14,398 bases of DNA from Bacteroidetes bacterium UBA7692 (GCA_002482725.1 DLGO01000114.1:20835-35232); one strand, 5' to 3'. Positions 7,724 to 14,165 are shown, counted from the first letter of the stretch. Numbers and translations are program-made. The notes: generated by a model from the sequence alone, not told the origin.

Positions 7724-8578
7724 ATGGTTAAGCTTACAGAATGCCCCAGGGATGCTATGCAAGGTATAAAGCAATTTATACCTACCGACAAGAAAATACA
7801 ATACATAAATAAGTTACTGAAAGTAGGTTATTACGCCCTTGATTTTGGCAGTTTTGTGTCGCCTGATATTATTCCTCAAATGGCTGATACGGCAAAGGTT
7901 CTGAACGGTTTGGAGCTGAATGCTGACAGTGCAAAATTAATCTCCATAATTGCCAACGAACGCGGCGCAAATGATGCAGTTCAGTTTGATGAAATAACTT
8001 ACCTGGGCTTCCCTTTTTCGGTGAGCGAAACATTCCAACAGCGCAATGCAAATTCGTCTGTAGAAGAGTCGCTGAGCCGCGTGGAAAAGATAAAGTCAAT
8101 AGCGGATTCTCGCAACAAAGAAATCATATTGTATGTGAGCATGGGCTTTGGTAATCCCTATGGCGACCCTTATAGCCCCGAGATAGTGGCCGAATGGGTG
8201 GAGAAGTTGAGCCAGCTGGGCATTAAGATTTTTATGCTGAGCGATACCATTGGTGTAGCTGAGCCGGAGAATATCTCTTACCTGTTTTCTACGCTGATAC
8301 CTGCCAATAAGCACCTGGAGTTTGGCGCGCATTTCCATACTGCGCCGCATAACTGGAAAATGAAGCTGGATGCAGCCTACGATAATGGCTGTATGCGTTT
8401 CGATGCTGCGCTAAAGGGTTATGGTGGCTGCCCTATGGCCAAGGATGACCTGATAGGCAATATGCCTACAGAGAACCTACTGAACTACTTTAAGCCTGAG
8501 GATTTTGGGCCTAAGTTCAGCTTGCCGGCTTTTGAAGAGGCTTTGAGGGAGGCGATACATGTGTTTCCGGCACATTGA
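7724..8578 (+). CDS. Hydroxymethylglutaryl-CoA lyase family protein
   Basis: This is a TIM-barrel enzyme of the HMGL-like/pyruvate carboxyltransferase family. HMG-CoA lyase splits 3-hydroxy-3-methylglutaryl-CoA into acetyl-CoA and acetoacetate, the last step of leucine breakdown. Numbered from the chosen start, it shows the opening TECPRDAMQG with catalytic Arg9-Asp10, the metal-binding HFH (203-205) at the end of a strand, and KGYGGCPMA with Cys236, which matches the mobile-loop cysteine signature GGCP. The residues after HxH (TAPHN) differ from the HDTYGQ of classical lyases, so it is a divergent subgroup and the exact substrate is less certain. An upstream in-frame ATG at 7676 would add 16 residues; 7724 is preferred because family members start a few residues before the E-x-PRD motif. 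The 284-residue length is normal. It is divergent from the ceramidase-like gene. Confidence 0.88.
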   Translation: MVKLTECPRDAMQGIKQFIPTDKKIQYINKLLKVGYYALDFGSFVSPDIIPQMADTAKVLNGLELNADSAKLISIIANERGANDAVQFDEITYLGFPFSVSETFQQRNANSSVEESLSRVEKIKSIADSRNKEIILYVSMGFGNPYGDPYSPEIVAEWVEKLSQLGIKIFMLSDTIGVAEPENISYLFSTLIPANKHLEFGAHFHTAPHNWKMKLDAAYDNGCMRFDAALKGYGGCPMAKDDLIGNMPTENLLNYFKPEDFGPKFSLPAFEEALREAIHVFPAH

Positions 8579-8594
8579 TTGATTTGTTTTTAAC

Positions 8595-8744
8595 CCGTGG
8601 TTTGTGTCCCCACAAAACACAAATCAGCCAGAAATGCCCGTTTAGATCCATTTACCAACCAATATTGTTTTGGTCGATTGTTCCGCAAGGACGAATGATA
8701 ATTCGTCCCTACAGAATACACCTTACGGATTTAATACCTTTTCG
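8595..8744. repeat. Interspersed repeat family A, copy 1 (short form)
   Basis: This copy begins CCGTGGTTTGTGTCC, contains GGTCGATTGTTC, and ends with a tract including TTACGGATTTAA. It is followed 150 bp later by copy 2, which shares these blocks in order. It contains a perfect hairpin, GGACGAAT (8689-8696), loop GATA, ATTCGTCC (8701-8708). Together with copy 2 it fills the 372-nt gap between the lyase and receptor genes; no gene is supported there. Confidence 0.75.
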
Positions 8745-8917
8745 CCGTGGTTTGTGTCCACAAATCAGAAACACATTCCCATTCAAATCCCGTTTCCAAC
8801 CCAATTTAATTTGGTCGATTGTTCGACAAGGGCGTATGCAATTATTCACCTCTATAATTTTATGGGTGTTCATGATTGCCTTCGGCAGTTCGCCCCTACA
8901 CCATACGGATTTAACGC
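8745..8917. repeat. Interspersed repeat family A, copy 2 (long form)
   Basis: It repeats the CCGTGGTTTGTGTCC start, GGTCGATTGTTC, the hairpin arms and ATACGGATTTAA of copy 1. The arms here read GGGCG (8830-8834) and CGCCC (8891-8895) and are separated by a 56-nt insert that copy 1 lacks. That insert is closely related to the one in copy 3 near 13.8 kb. It stops 34 bp before the end of the convergent receptor gene. Confidence 0.75.
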
Positions 8918-8950
8918 ATTCCCCGTGGGGCCCTACAGAATAACCCCATA

Positions 8951-11401
8951 TCATCCCCTCTCCTTCTTGCCCGCTATTGCAAAATCTATGCGGTAGTAGA
9001 ATAGTGGCAGGAAGCCGAGCTGATACACCACCTTTTCGGGTTCGCTTGGGCTTACGTAGTCTATGCGCAGAGGGTTTTTCTGGAAGGTGACGTTCACCAG
9101 GTCTATGCCCACTTCGTGGGTTACCTTGCGGGTGTTGCACTTGTAGTTGATTTTGATGTCGAAGCGGAAGTATGGCTTAAAGCTGCGCATGTTGCGCACG
9201 GCATCCATCACCACCGGGTCGTCGCTTAGCTTGCTGGCCGTGGTGTCGTAGGTAGTGTATCGCTTGCCGCCTGCCAGGGTTACTTTGCCGCCTATACCGA
9301 AGGTGTTGATGCGCTTCTGGTTCTGCTGCTTGTCGCGGCCAAACCATACAAACTCCTTGGTGCCCAGCACATTCAGGTTGTAGCGGCCGTTGAAGTCACT
9401 GTTGTACCATTTGCCATCGCTGGGCTTGTATTTGGCATCGTACACCGAGCCGGTAAACAACAGGAACCAGTTTTTGGTAAAGAATTTCTCCAGCGTAAAC
9501 TCAAAGCCATAATTGCGGCCAATGCCTTTGTTCACCAGCTTGGTAGGGAAATAGCGCTCGAAGCCTGCGCCCTGGTTCAGCACACAGAACGAGGACGAGA
9601 AAGTATCTACCGGAATATTGAACAGGTGCTGGTAGTACACCTCTGTCTTGATGCGGAAACCCTGCTTAAAGAAGATATCGTAGCTAAGCACAGAATGGAA
9701 GCTGCGCATAAAATCCAGCTTTTGGTTATAGGGTGATTCGTAGTTGCGTATATCGTTGTTGGAGCTGAAATACACATAGCCCGGCAGCATTTGCGAGTGC
9801 AGCCCCACCCCTGCGCTTACGCTTTGGTTTTGTTTGAACTGGTACTTGATAGAGGCGCGCGGCTCTATGCTCCAAGAATTGTTGAGCGTAAACAGCTGGC
9901 CATGCAGGCCCGCATTTACCGTCAGCTTATTGTTGATGTTCCACTTCCACTGAACATAAGGCTGAAACAGGAAATCCCAGCGTTTGGTGTCGCTGCGCTT
10001 CACCCAATCGTAAATCACTTCGTTGTAGTTGCTATCTGTAAAGTTGAACCTGTACGCATCAGTGATAAGGCCAAAGCGGATGGTGTGGTGGGTGTTCAGC
10101 TTATAGTTGCGCATAAACGAACCCGTCAGCTTACCGATGATATATACATAGCGTAGCTTGGGGTACAGGGAGTCTATTACCCAGCGCTTTTCCGGGCCGG
10201 AAGAATCTATATGGCGCAGCACGCGGGTATGGTCCACATCTACCCACTCCACACTGCTGGCAAAGGTGATATTGGAATACACTCGGTCGTTGATAGGGCG
10301 GGTATAATTCATGCCCACAACGCCCATGCCCGATTTAAAAATCTCATCTCGGCCACCCGAGGCATAGATATCGCGGTCGTTGATGGTGGTGGTTTTGCTG
10401 GTAAGCAGGTTGATATTGCTGTAGCCGCCTATACCAAACACGCTCAGGTTGCCGCCATTCTTGGTGGGGAAGTTCATTTTAAACTGCAGATCGGTGTAGC
10501 GCGGTATAGCGCTGGTACCAATATCCAGCCCCATGGCATTCAACAGTTCCAGGGTAGCATAGCGGTAGTTGAATACATAGCTGGATTTCTTCTTTTTGCT
10601 GAAAGGGCCTTCGCCGAAAATATTGGCACCCAGCAAGCCAAACTCGCCTGTAAATTCATGCTTTTCGTTGTTACCTTTTTTCATACGGATATCGAACACA
10701 CCTGCGTTGGCGTTGCCGAACTCTGCCTGAAAGGCACCTGTATAAAAGTCGGAGTTGCTGAGCATGCGGTTGTTGAGTATGGCCACGCTGCCACCCACAC
10801 TACCGGGAATGTTGAAGTGGTTGGGGTTGGGGATGTTGACGCCCTCTACCCTATACAGCAAACCAAAGGGGCTGTTGCCGCGGATAACGATATCGTTGCG
10901 GCTATCGTCGCTGCCATTGACCCCGGCAAAGTTGCTGGCCATGCGCGCAGGGTCTCCCCTGCTGCCTGCATAGCGCTCTGTCTCTTCTACATTAAAAGTA
11001 CGCGCGCTGATGGTGGCCATTTCATTGATGGTTTCGCCGGGCTTGCCGGCCCTTACTTCTACCTCGTCCAAAGCGGCCACGCTCGATTCCATTTCTATAT
11101 TCAGTATCAGCTCCTTGCCAGTGTTCAGGATTACGTTGGACATGTACACCTTTTTGTAGCCAATGTAGGAGGCTGCAATGTTGATACGCCCTACCGGAAT
11201 ATTGGGCAACCGGAATACACCGCTCTCATCTGTCGAGGTAGATGCCAGCACAGAGTCGCCTTTGATAACACCGATAGCCACACCGATGAGCGGCTGCTGG
11301 TCGTCCTTATCTATTATAGTACCGCGAATAGTTTGTGTAATCTGGGCCTGGGTGAACTGACCCATGAATATGCAACATAGAATAAGGTAGATATGCCTCA
11401 T
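8951..11401 (-). CDS. TonB-dependent outer membrane receptor with carboxypeptidase-regulatory-like domain
   Basis: The product has 816 residues. The order is: signal peptide (about 1-20, ending FTQAQ), carboxypeptidase D regulatory-like beta domain (about 23-107, with IRGTIIDKDDQQPLIGVAI and IPVGRINIAASYIGY), TonB plug domain (about 115-240, with ARMASNFAGVNGSDDSRNDI, RGNSPFGLLYRVEGVNIPNP and a NANAGVFDIRMKKG end), and a 22-strand-type beta barrel to the C-terminus. Such receptors import large or scarce ligands across the outer membrane using TonB energy. The ligand cannot be read from sequence: no SusD partner, siderophore or vitamin gene is adjacent, which argues against a polysaccharide utilisation locus. 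An earlier in-frame ATG at 11485 would add 28 residues without a signal sequence, so 11401 is chosen. Its 3' end abuts repeat copy 2 of family A. Confidence 0.93.
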   Translation of the reverse strand: MRHIYLILCCIFMGQFTQAQITQTIRGTIIDKDDQQPLIGVAIGVIKGDSVLASTSTDESGVFRLPNIPVGRINIAASYIGYKKVYMSNVILNTGKELILNIEMESSVAALDEVEVRAGKPGETINEMATISARTFNVEETERYAGSRGDPARMASNFAGVNGSDDSRNDIVIRGNSPFGLLYRVEGVNIPNPNHFNIPGSVGGSVAILNNRMLSNSDFYTGAFQAEFGNANAGVFDIRMKKGNNEKHEFTGEFGLLGANIFGEGPFSKKKKSSYVFNYRYATLELLNAMGLDIGTSAIPRYTDLQFKMNFPTKNGGNLSVFGIGGYSNINLLTSKTTTINDRDIYASGGRDEIFKSGMGVVGMNYTRPINDRVYSNITFASSVEWVDVDHTRVLRHIDSSGPEKRWVIDSLYPKLRYVYIIGKLTGSFMRNYKLNTHHTIRFGLITDAYRFNFTDSNYNEVIYDWVKRSDTKRWDFLFQPYVQWKWNINNKLTVNAGLHGQLFTLNNSWSIEPRASIKYQFKQNQSVSAGVGLHSQMLPGYVYFSSNNDIRNYESPYNQKLDFMRSFHSVLSYDIFFKQGFRIKTEVYYQHLFNIPVDTFSSSFCVLNQGAGFERYFPTKLVNKGIGRNYGFEFTLEKFFTKNWFLLFTGSVYDAKYKPSDGKWYNSDFNGRYNLNVLGTKEFVWFGRDKQQNQKRINTFGIGGKVTLAGGKRYTTYDTTASKLSDDPVVMDAVRNMRSFKPYFRFDIKINYKCNTRKVTHEVGIDLVNVTFQKNPLRIDYVSPSEPEKVVYQLGFLPLFYYRIDFAIAGKKERG

Positions 11402-11430
11402 AAGCCTATTGGTTTCGTGCGCTTTATGTG

Positions 11431-11437
11431 CAATATA
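11431..11437 (-). promoter_or_regulatory. Possible promoter -7 element of the receptor gene
   Basis: The minus strand reads TATATTG followed by CA, one T short of TAnnTTTG, at 30 nt before the ATG at 11401. A start near 11423 would give a leader of about 22 nt. The match is imperfect. Confidence 0.35.
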
Positions 11438-11447
11438 GGAAAAATCG

Positions 11448-11506
11448 GAATGGGATATTAAAGGTTGTTCACCACTTATAGACAACCCATATATTAAATC
11501 CCATTC
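11448..11506. repeat. Imperfect inverted repeat upstream of the receptor gene
   Basis: GAATGGGAT (11448-11456) pairs with ATCCCATTC (11498-11506), and inside these GGTTGT (11463-11468) pairs with ACAACC (11482-11487). The 59-nt dyad starts 11 nt upstream of the candidate -7 element. It could be an operator or a structured leader of an alternative upstream transcript. The remaining 250 nt to the next gene (11507-11755) hold only short start-less or very short frames. Confidence 0.55.
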
Positions 11507-11755
11507 TAGCTTAACCTACTAAAGATTTTATTCGAACTATCATCTTTCACAAAAAGCAGACATTCCTTATAATTTTTTGCAGATCTAGTTGATTTCCCTT
11601 ATCATTATATGAACTCATCATTTCAATCCCTATTAACCTTTACGCCAACTGAACTAAATCAATAAATTATATTTTAGAAGAAAGTAGAAGATATTTCAGA
11701 GTTCCGATATTAGATGAATATTTGATAAAGACAATAAAAAAAGCAGAAGTTTTAT

Positions 11756-11959
11756 CTAAGTATTATCCTCATGAGGGGAGTTTGAACACTCAAAGTGAGC
11801 CAACCTAAAACTTTCATAAGTACAAGTTGCATCTGTTACTTCTTTTAATCCATTGGTATAATGCGTAATTCGTACTCCTTGACTAAATTTAGTAAAATCA
11901 TCAACTTTTTTTAAATCGATTTCTACGTTTCCATTTGGAGTAGGTACTTCTATTCTCAT
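11756..11959 (-). CDS. Small hypothetical protein (67 aa)
   Basis: A 67-residue product with no signal peptide or membrane helix. It begins MRIEVPTPNGNVEIDLKKVDDF and continues with VRITHYTNGLKEVTDATCTYESF; two cysteines lie at about 47 and 58. I do not recognise the family. The short alternating hydrophobic/polar pattern suggests a small beta-rich domain. The minus strand has TACATTTG (11971-11964), a perfect TAnnTTTG, with TTG 19 nt further upstream, but it is so near the ATG that the message would be leaderless. The start ATG also overlaps, as ATGA, the end of a shifted frame continuing from the broken gene upstream, suggesting it was once a coupled downstream partner. Low G+C compared with the flanking receptor gene. 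A real gene is likely but not certain. Confidence 0.5.
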   Translation of the reverse strand: MRIEVPTPNGNVEIDLKKVDDFTKFSQGVRITHYTNGLKEVTDATCTYESFRLAHFECSNSPHEDNT

Positions 11960-12128
11960 TCTTCAAATGTAATACAACCTGTGACTGTAGCAATACCTAC
12001 CTTCTTAGCAAAAGTTTTTTGCAAAAGTAGTCATTGGTCTCTATCTTAATACATTTTTTATGCTGATAAGCAGATACTGGTATAAATGAAGTTATAATCA
12101 CTACAGCAAGGAAAAGTAAGACTTTTAT
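11956..12128 (-). pseudogene. Remnant of a small secreted-peptide gene (no normal start; frame broken at an A6 run)
   Basis: From 12128 the minus strand reads ATA then KVLLFLAVVIITSFIPVSA, a classic signal peptide with an AxA-like cleavage site, then a short mature part with two cysteines ending at TAG (11999-11997). There is no ATG, GTG or TTG at the head: the codon in the start position is ATA, one base from ATG, just 3 nt after the stop of the upstream gene in the same frame. In the minus-strand run AAAAAA (12017-12012) a shift into the -1 frame gives about 20 further residues (KTFAKKVGIATVTG...) ending at a TGA (11958-11956) that overlaps the ATG of the next gene. The simplest reading is a decayed middle gene of a three-gene operon; non-canonical initiation plus slippage is the alternative. 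Confidence 0.45.
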
Positions 12129-12131
12129 AAT

Positions 12132-12542
12132 TTATTGTTTCGAAATTGATAATGAAAAATAGAAGCAGTAGAATCCGATATTCCTATCAAACATCGTTAC
12201 TAGATGGATTTTTCTATTATTGACGTAATTGGTGTAATAATCTGGTGCTACACTTGTCCAAGTTTCATCATAATGCTTTAGTAAATACATCTCGGTATCT
12301 TTATCGTGTGGCACCATAGTTACTAAACTACAGACATCATTTTTATTAAAGATTATATTCCATTCAATATTATTTTCATCCTTATAATATAGAGCCTTGC
12401 TATAATCAGTAGTTCTAGTTATTTGAGGTTTATAATTTACCGTTAGAGTTTTAATATCATTTAATGATTTATCCAAGTAACTCATTTGCGAATAGCAGGT
12501 AATACTGGCAATAAAGAAAGCTACTAATATTATGATTCTCAC
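12132..12542 (-). CDS. Hypothetical exported protein (136 aa)
   Basis: The N-terminus (1-19, ending SITCYSQ) is a clear signal peptide, so the protein is exported, probably to the periplasm or beyond. The mature part of about 117 residues is rich in Tyr, Asn, Asp and Thr, with IEWNIIFNKNDVCSLVTMVP in the middle and a hydrophobic, aromatic end (IGFYCFYFSLSISKQ). I recognise no domain. The start is GTG at 12542, directly preceded in frame by a TAA, so no longer version is possible. It is the first gene of a minus-strand group with the broken peptide gene and the 67-residue gene, and it is divergent from the 215-residue exported protein. A+T content is visibly higher than in the receptor gene. 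Probably real; function unknown. Confidence 0.6.
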   Translation of the reverse strand: MRIIILVAFFIASITCYSQMSYLDKSLNDIKTLTVNYKPQITRTTDYSKALYYKDENNIEWNIIFNKNDVCSLVTMVPHDKDTEMYLLKHYDETWTSVAPDYYTNYVNNRKIHLVTMFDRNIGFYCFYFSLSISKQ

Positions 12543-12687
12543 TTATGAATTTTAGACTTCAAAGATTCTCTTTATTTTCCAAACTTTAAATAAAAACACA
12601 TAGAATCCTCATAAGCCACAGCAACAGTTAGCTCCACCAAGCGACCACTTAAAAATTCTACACTTGTTACTTTTATAAATAGCCTGC

Positions 12688-12712
12688 ATTGTATTACTTA
12701 AAGTAATACAAT
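12688..12712. promoter_or_regulatory. Perfect 25-bp inverted repeat before the exported TonB-C-like gene
   Basis: ATTGTATTACTT (12688-12699) and AAGTAATACAAT (12701-12712) are exact reverse complements around a single A. It ends 9 nt before the ATG at 12722 and lies in the 179-bp divergent gap. It could be an operator that blocks transcription or a hairpin that hides the translation start. No T-run follows, so it is not a terminator. Confidence 0.6.
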
Positions 12713-12721
12713 AACTACAAA

Positions 12722-13369
12722 ATGAAATTTACCCTCTTTACCCTGTTATGCTGCTTTGGATTGGTTGCATATGCACAGAAAGATTCCACTGTAATAAAGA
12801 AATACAATACCAAAGAAATACTAATAAGTGAGTACCAGGTGTCGCTGCCGGATTCTGCATATAATGGCTATTGTAAAACATATACTAATGGAGGGCAGCT
12901 TTTAAGTTCGGGCTACTACAAGAATAAACAACGTGTTGGAATATGGATATGGTATCAGCACCATGAGAGCAGACATAGGGATACCCTGGAGATATATGAC
13001 TACGGCAATAAAAAAGAGTTGTTCAGTACTTTTCCAAAAGTGAATGCGCCAAGGTTTGCCGGTGGAGAGGGGCAAGCAAGAGCGCACATGCTGGAAAACA
13101 TCCAATACCCGGAATACGTCTATACAAAATATGCAGGTAAAACGCTTAAAATGATGTACAAGACGAATTGCAATGGTCAAATTATAGAGGTAAAGCCAAA
13201 TCTCAGTTCGGAGGTAAAAGATGCTGAGGTTGAGGAACTTGTAAAAAAAGCGCTTATGACACCCTATTCCTACGTGATACCGTGTACTAATGAAGCTGAA
13301 TACAATTCAATATACCTCGGCGAGCTCAATTTTTTACTGGGATTTACTATATTATTCAGCAATCATTAA
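12722..13369 (+). CDS. Exported protein with YwqK/MORN-like segment and divergent TonB C-terminal domain
   Basis: The product has 215 residues: signal peptide (1-19, ending VAYAQ), a segment (about 27-85) with NGYCKTYTNGGQLLSSGYYKNKQRVGIWIWY, which follows the W-x-x-Y/GxYKNGxxxGxW pattern of YwqK/MORN-type antitoxin-like repeats, and a C-terminal part (about 106-205) beginning NAPRFAGGEGQARAHMLENIQYP. The latter matches the pattern of Bacteroidota TonB C-terminal domains (P-x-FPGGE...NIKYP...G-x-V...D-x-x-G-x-I). The usual transmembrane anchor of TonB is replaced by a cleavable signal peptide, so it is unlikely to be an energy transducer; a periplasmic or surface role is inferred. The start ATG is supported by the signal peptide. 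It stands alone on its strand, next to a strong palindrome, and faces the repeat-rich gene-free end of the window. Confidence 0.75.
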   Translation: MKFTLFTLLCCFGLVAYAQKDSTVIKKYNTKEILISEYQVSLPDSAYNGYCKTYTNGGQLLSSGYYKNKQRVGIWIWYQHHESRHRDTLEIYDYGNKKELFSTFPKVNAPRFAGGEGQARAHMLENIQYPEYVYTKYAGKTLKMMYKTNCNGQIIEVKPNLSSEVKDAEVEELVKKALMTPYSYVIPCTNEAEYNSIYLGELNFLLGFTILFSNH

Positions 13370-13399
13370 TGCGTTACCATGAACCAGCATTTTGTCAGA

Positions 13400-13493
13400 T
13401 TCAGGATTATGGAATGATTTTTGATGCTCAATATATATTGAGCGATGCTTGATAGAGTTCTTTGGATAGTGATAAAAAAAGAGAAATCCTGAA
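13400..13493. repeat. Nested inverted repeats after the TonB-C-like gene
   Basis: A perfect 18-bp palindrome, GCTCAATATATATTGAGC, occupies 13426-13443. Around it, TTCAGGATT (13400-13408) and AATCCTGAA (13485-13493) form a 9-bp inverted repeat 76 nt apart. The pair could be the edges of a small mobile element relic, or chance. No coding frame is supported here. Confidence 0.45.
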
Positions 13494-13514
13494 ATTTTTA
13501 TTTTTCCGCCAAGC

Positions 13515-13534
13515 ACCGCCATTTACCGCCATTT
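13515..13534. repeat. 10-bp tandem duplication
   Basis: ACCGCCATTT occurs twice head to tail, with a further CCGCCA a few bases upstream (13506-13511). It sits just before the first composite repeat. Confidence 0.6.
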
Positions 13535-13552
13535 TTGTGACTTGAGATGGGG

Positions 13553-13679
13553 AAAATGACATTCAAAATAATCTTGATGTCATTTTGGGGATTGGAGTAA
13601 ATGATTGGTTACCAGTATAAAAATGGTGTGGTGGCGGGAGAAAATGACACTAAATGGGTGAAGTGAAAGTTTGGTGTCA
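13553..13679. repeat. Composite repeat, module X, copy 1
   Basis: A 127-nt unit starting AAAATGACAT and ending GGTGTCA. It contains a perfect 10-bp inverted repeat, AAAATGACAT (13553-13562) with ATGTCATTTT (13577-13586), and a second 6-bp one, TGACAC (13645-13650) with GTGTCA (13674-13679). The unit recurs 485 bp later at equal length, with the first loop unchanged. No protein is supported in it. Confidence 0.8.
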
Positions 13680-13708
13680 GATGGGGTAGGATTGCGACAA
13701 GAGTACGT

Positions 13709-13771
13709 GAGACGGGTTCAGAGAACCCTGGGGTCTGGGTTCGGGATGCCTTGCAGAACATCCCGAACAGC
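13709..13771. repeat. Composite repeat, module Y, copy 1
   Basis: A unit of about 63 nt with two stems: GGGTTC (13714-13719) with GAACCC (13723-13728), and TTCGGGATG (13740-13748) with CATCCCGAA (13759-13767). It is separated from module X copy 1 by 29 nt that copy 2 lacks. Three copies occur in the last 700 bp. Confidence 0.8.
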
Positions 13772-13782
13772 GCGAAATTTTG

Positions 13783-13886
13783 TCGACTTGGCCACAAGGA
13801 CGAATAATTATTATTCACCTTTCTAATTTTACGGGTGTTTATGATTGCCGTTGGCAGTTCGTCCCTACAAAATACACCATACGGAA
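13783..13886. repeat. Interspersed repeat family A, copy 3 (long form)
   Basis: GTCGACTTGGCCACAAGGACG, a central tract with TTATTCACCT, GGGTGTTTATGATTGCCG and GGCAGTTCGTCCCTAC, then ACACCATACGGA: these follow the order and sequence of copy 2 at 8824-8909 with scattered changes. The arms are GGACG (13798-13802) and CGTCC (13860-13864). It is inserted between the two full composite repeats. Confidence 0.75.
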
Positions 13887-13924
13887 CAGCGTAGCAGCCA
13901 AAATGGGTGGTCGGTGATAACACA

Positions 13925-13980
13925 CGACCACAGGGTGGTTGTTTGAAACAAGCTCCGCTGCGCTTTGCTTGTTGTGGTCG
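13925..13980. repeat. 56-nt inverted repeat between composite repeats
   Basis: CGACCACA (13925-13932) pairs with TGTGGTCG (13973-13980), and AACAAGC (13947-13953) with GCTTGTT (13967-13973). The right arm is continuous while the left arm is split by 14 nt. It could form a stable hairpin in RNA or single-stranded DNA. No gene is seen. Confidence 0.55.
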
Positions 13981-14037
13981 ATGGAAGGTAAGATGGGCTG
14001 ACATAGATTATGAATTGACACACAATTTGAAAGGAAG

Positions 14038-14164
14038 AAAATGACATTCAAAATAATCTTGATGTCATTTTAGGGATTGGAATAAATAGTTGATTGTCAG
14101 TATAAAAATGGTGTAGGGGTGTGAGAAAATGACACTAAATACGTGAAATGAAAGTTTGGTGTCA
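14038..14164. repeat. Composite repeat, module X, copy 2
   Basis: Same 127-nt length and same inverted arms as copy 1 (AAAATGACAT at 14038-14047), with an identical loop in the first hairpin and about twenty substitutions elsewhere. It runs straight into module Y copy 2. Confidence 0.8.
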
Positions 14165-14165
14165 C

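Noticed and set aside
8921..8933. CCCCGTGGGG and GGGCCC near the receptor gene end considered as a terminator.
   Set aside because: The loop would be too small and there is no U-tract on either strand.
8709..9140. Minus-strand 143-codon frame across the receptor gene end and repeat family A.
   Set aside because: Half of it is the receptor gene in another frame and the rest is repeat sequence; no protein-like features.
10211..11380. Plus-strand open frame of 389 codons opposite the receptor gene.
   Set aside because: It is a complementary-frame shadow of the secure TonB-dependent receptor, with no domain, signal or start context.
11547..11621. Minus-strand frame of 24 codons starting with two ATG codons.
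   Set aside because: Too short, no signal peptide or motif, and no conserved context visible.
11653..11808. Plus-strand frame of 51 codons with a protein-like amphipathic stretch (ESRRYFRVPILDEYLIKTIKKAEV).
   Set aside because: No start codon follows the preceding stop and it overlaps the 67-residue gene antisense; at most a decayed fragment.
12630..12648. GTTAGCTCCACCA-like stretch considered as a tRNA 3' end or integron-type recombination core.
   Set aside because: No cloverleaf can be drawn upstream, and the sequence does not fit the GTTRRRY core with a matching partner.
13609..14004. Minus-strand 131-codon frame, and shorter ones at 13839-14051 and 14065-14292.
   Set aside because: They run through repeats X, Y and A, and their similarity to other frames comes only from the shared repeat DNA.
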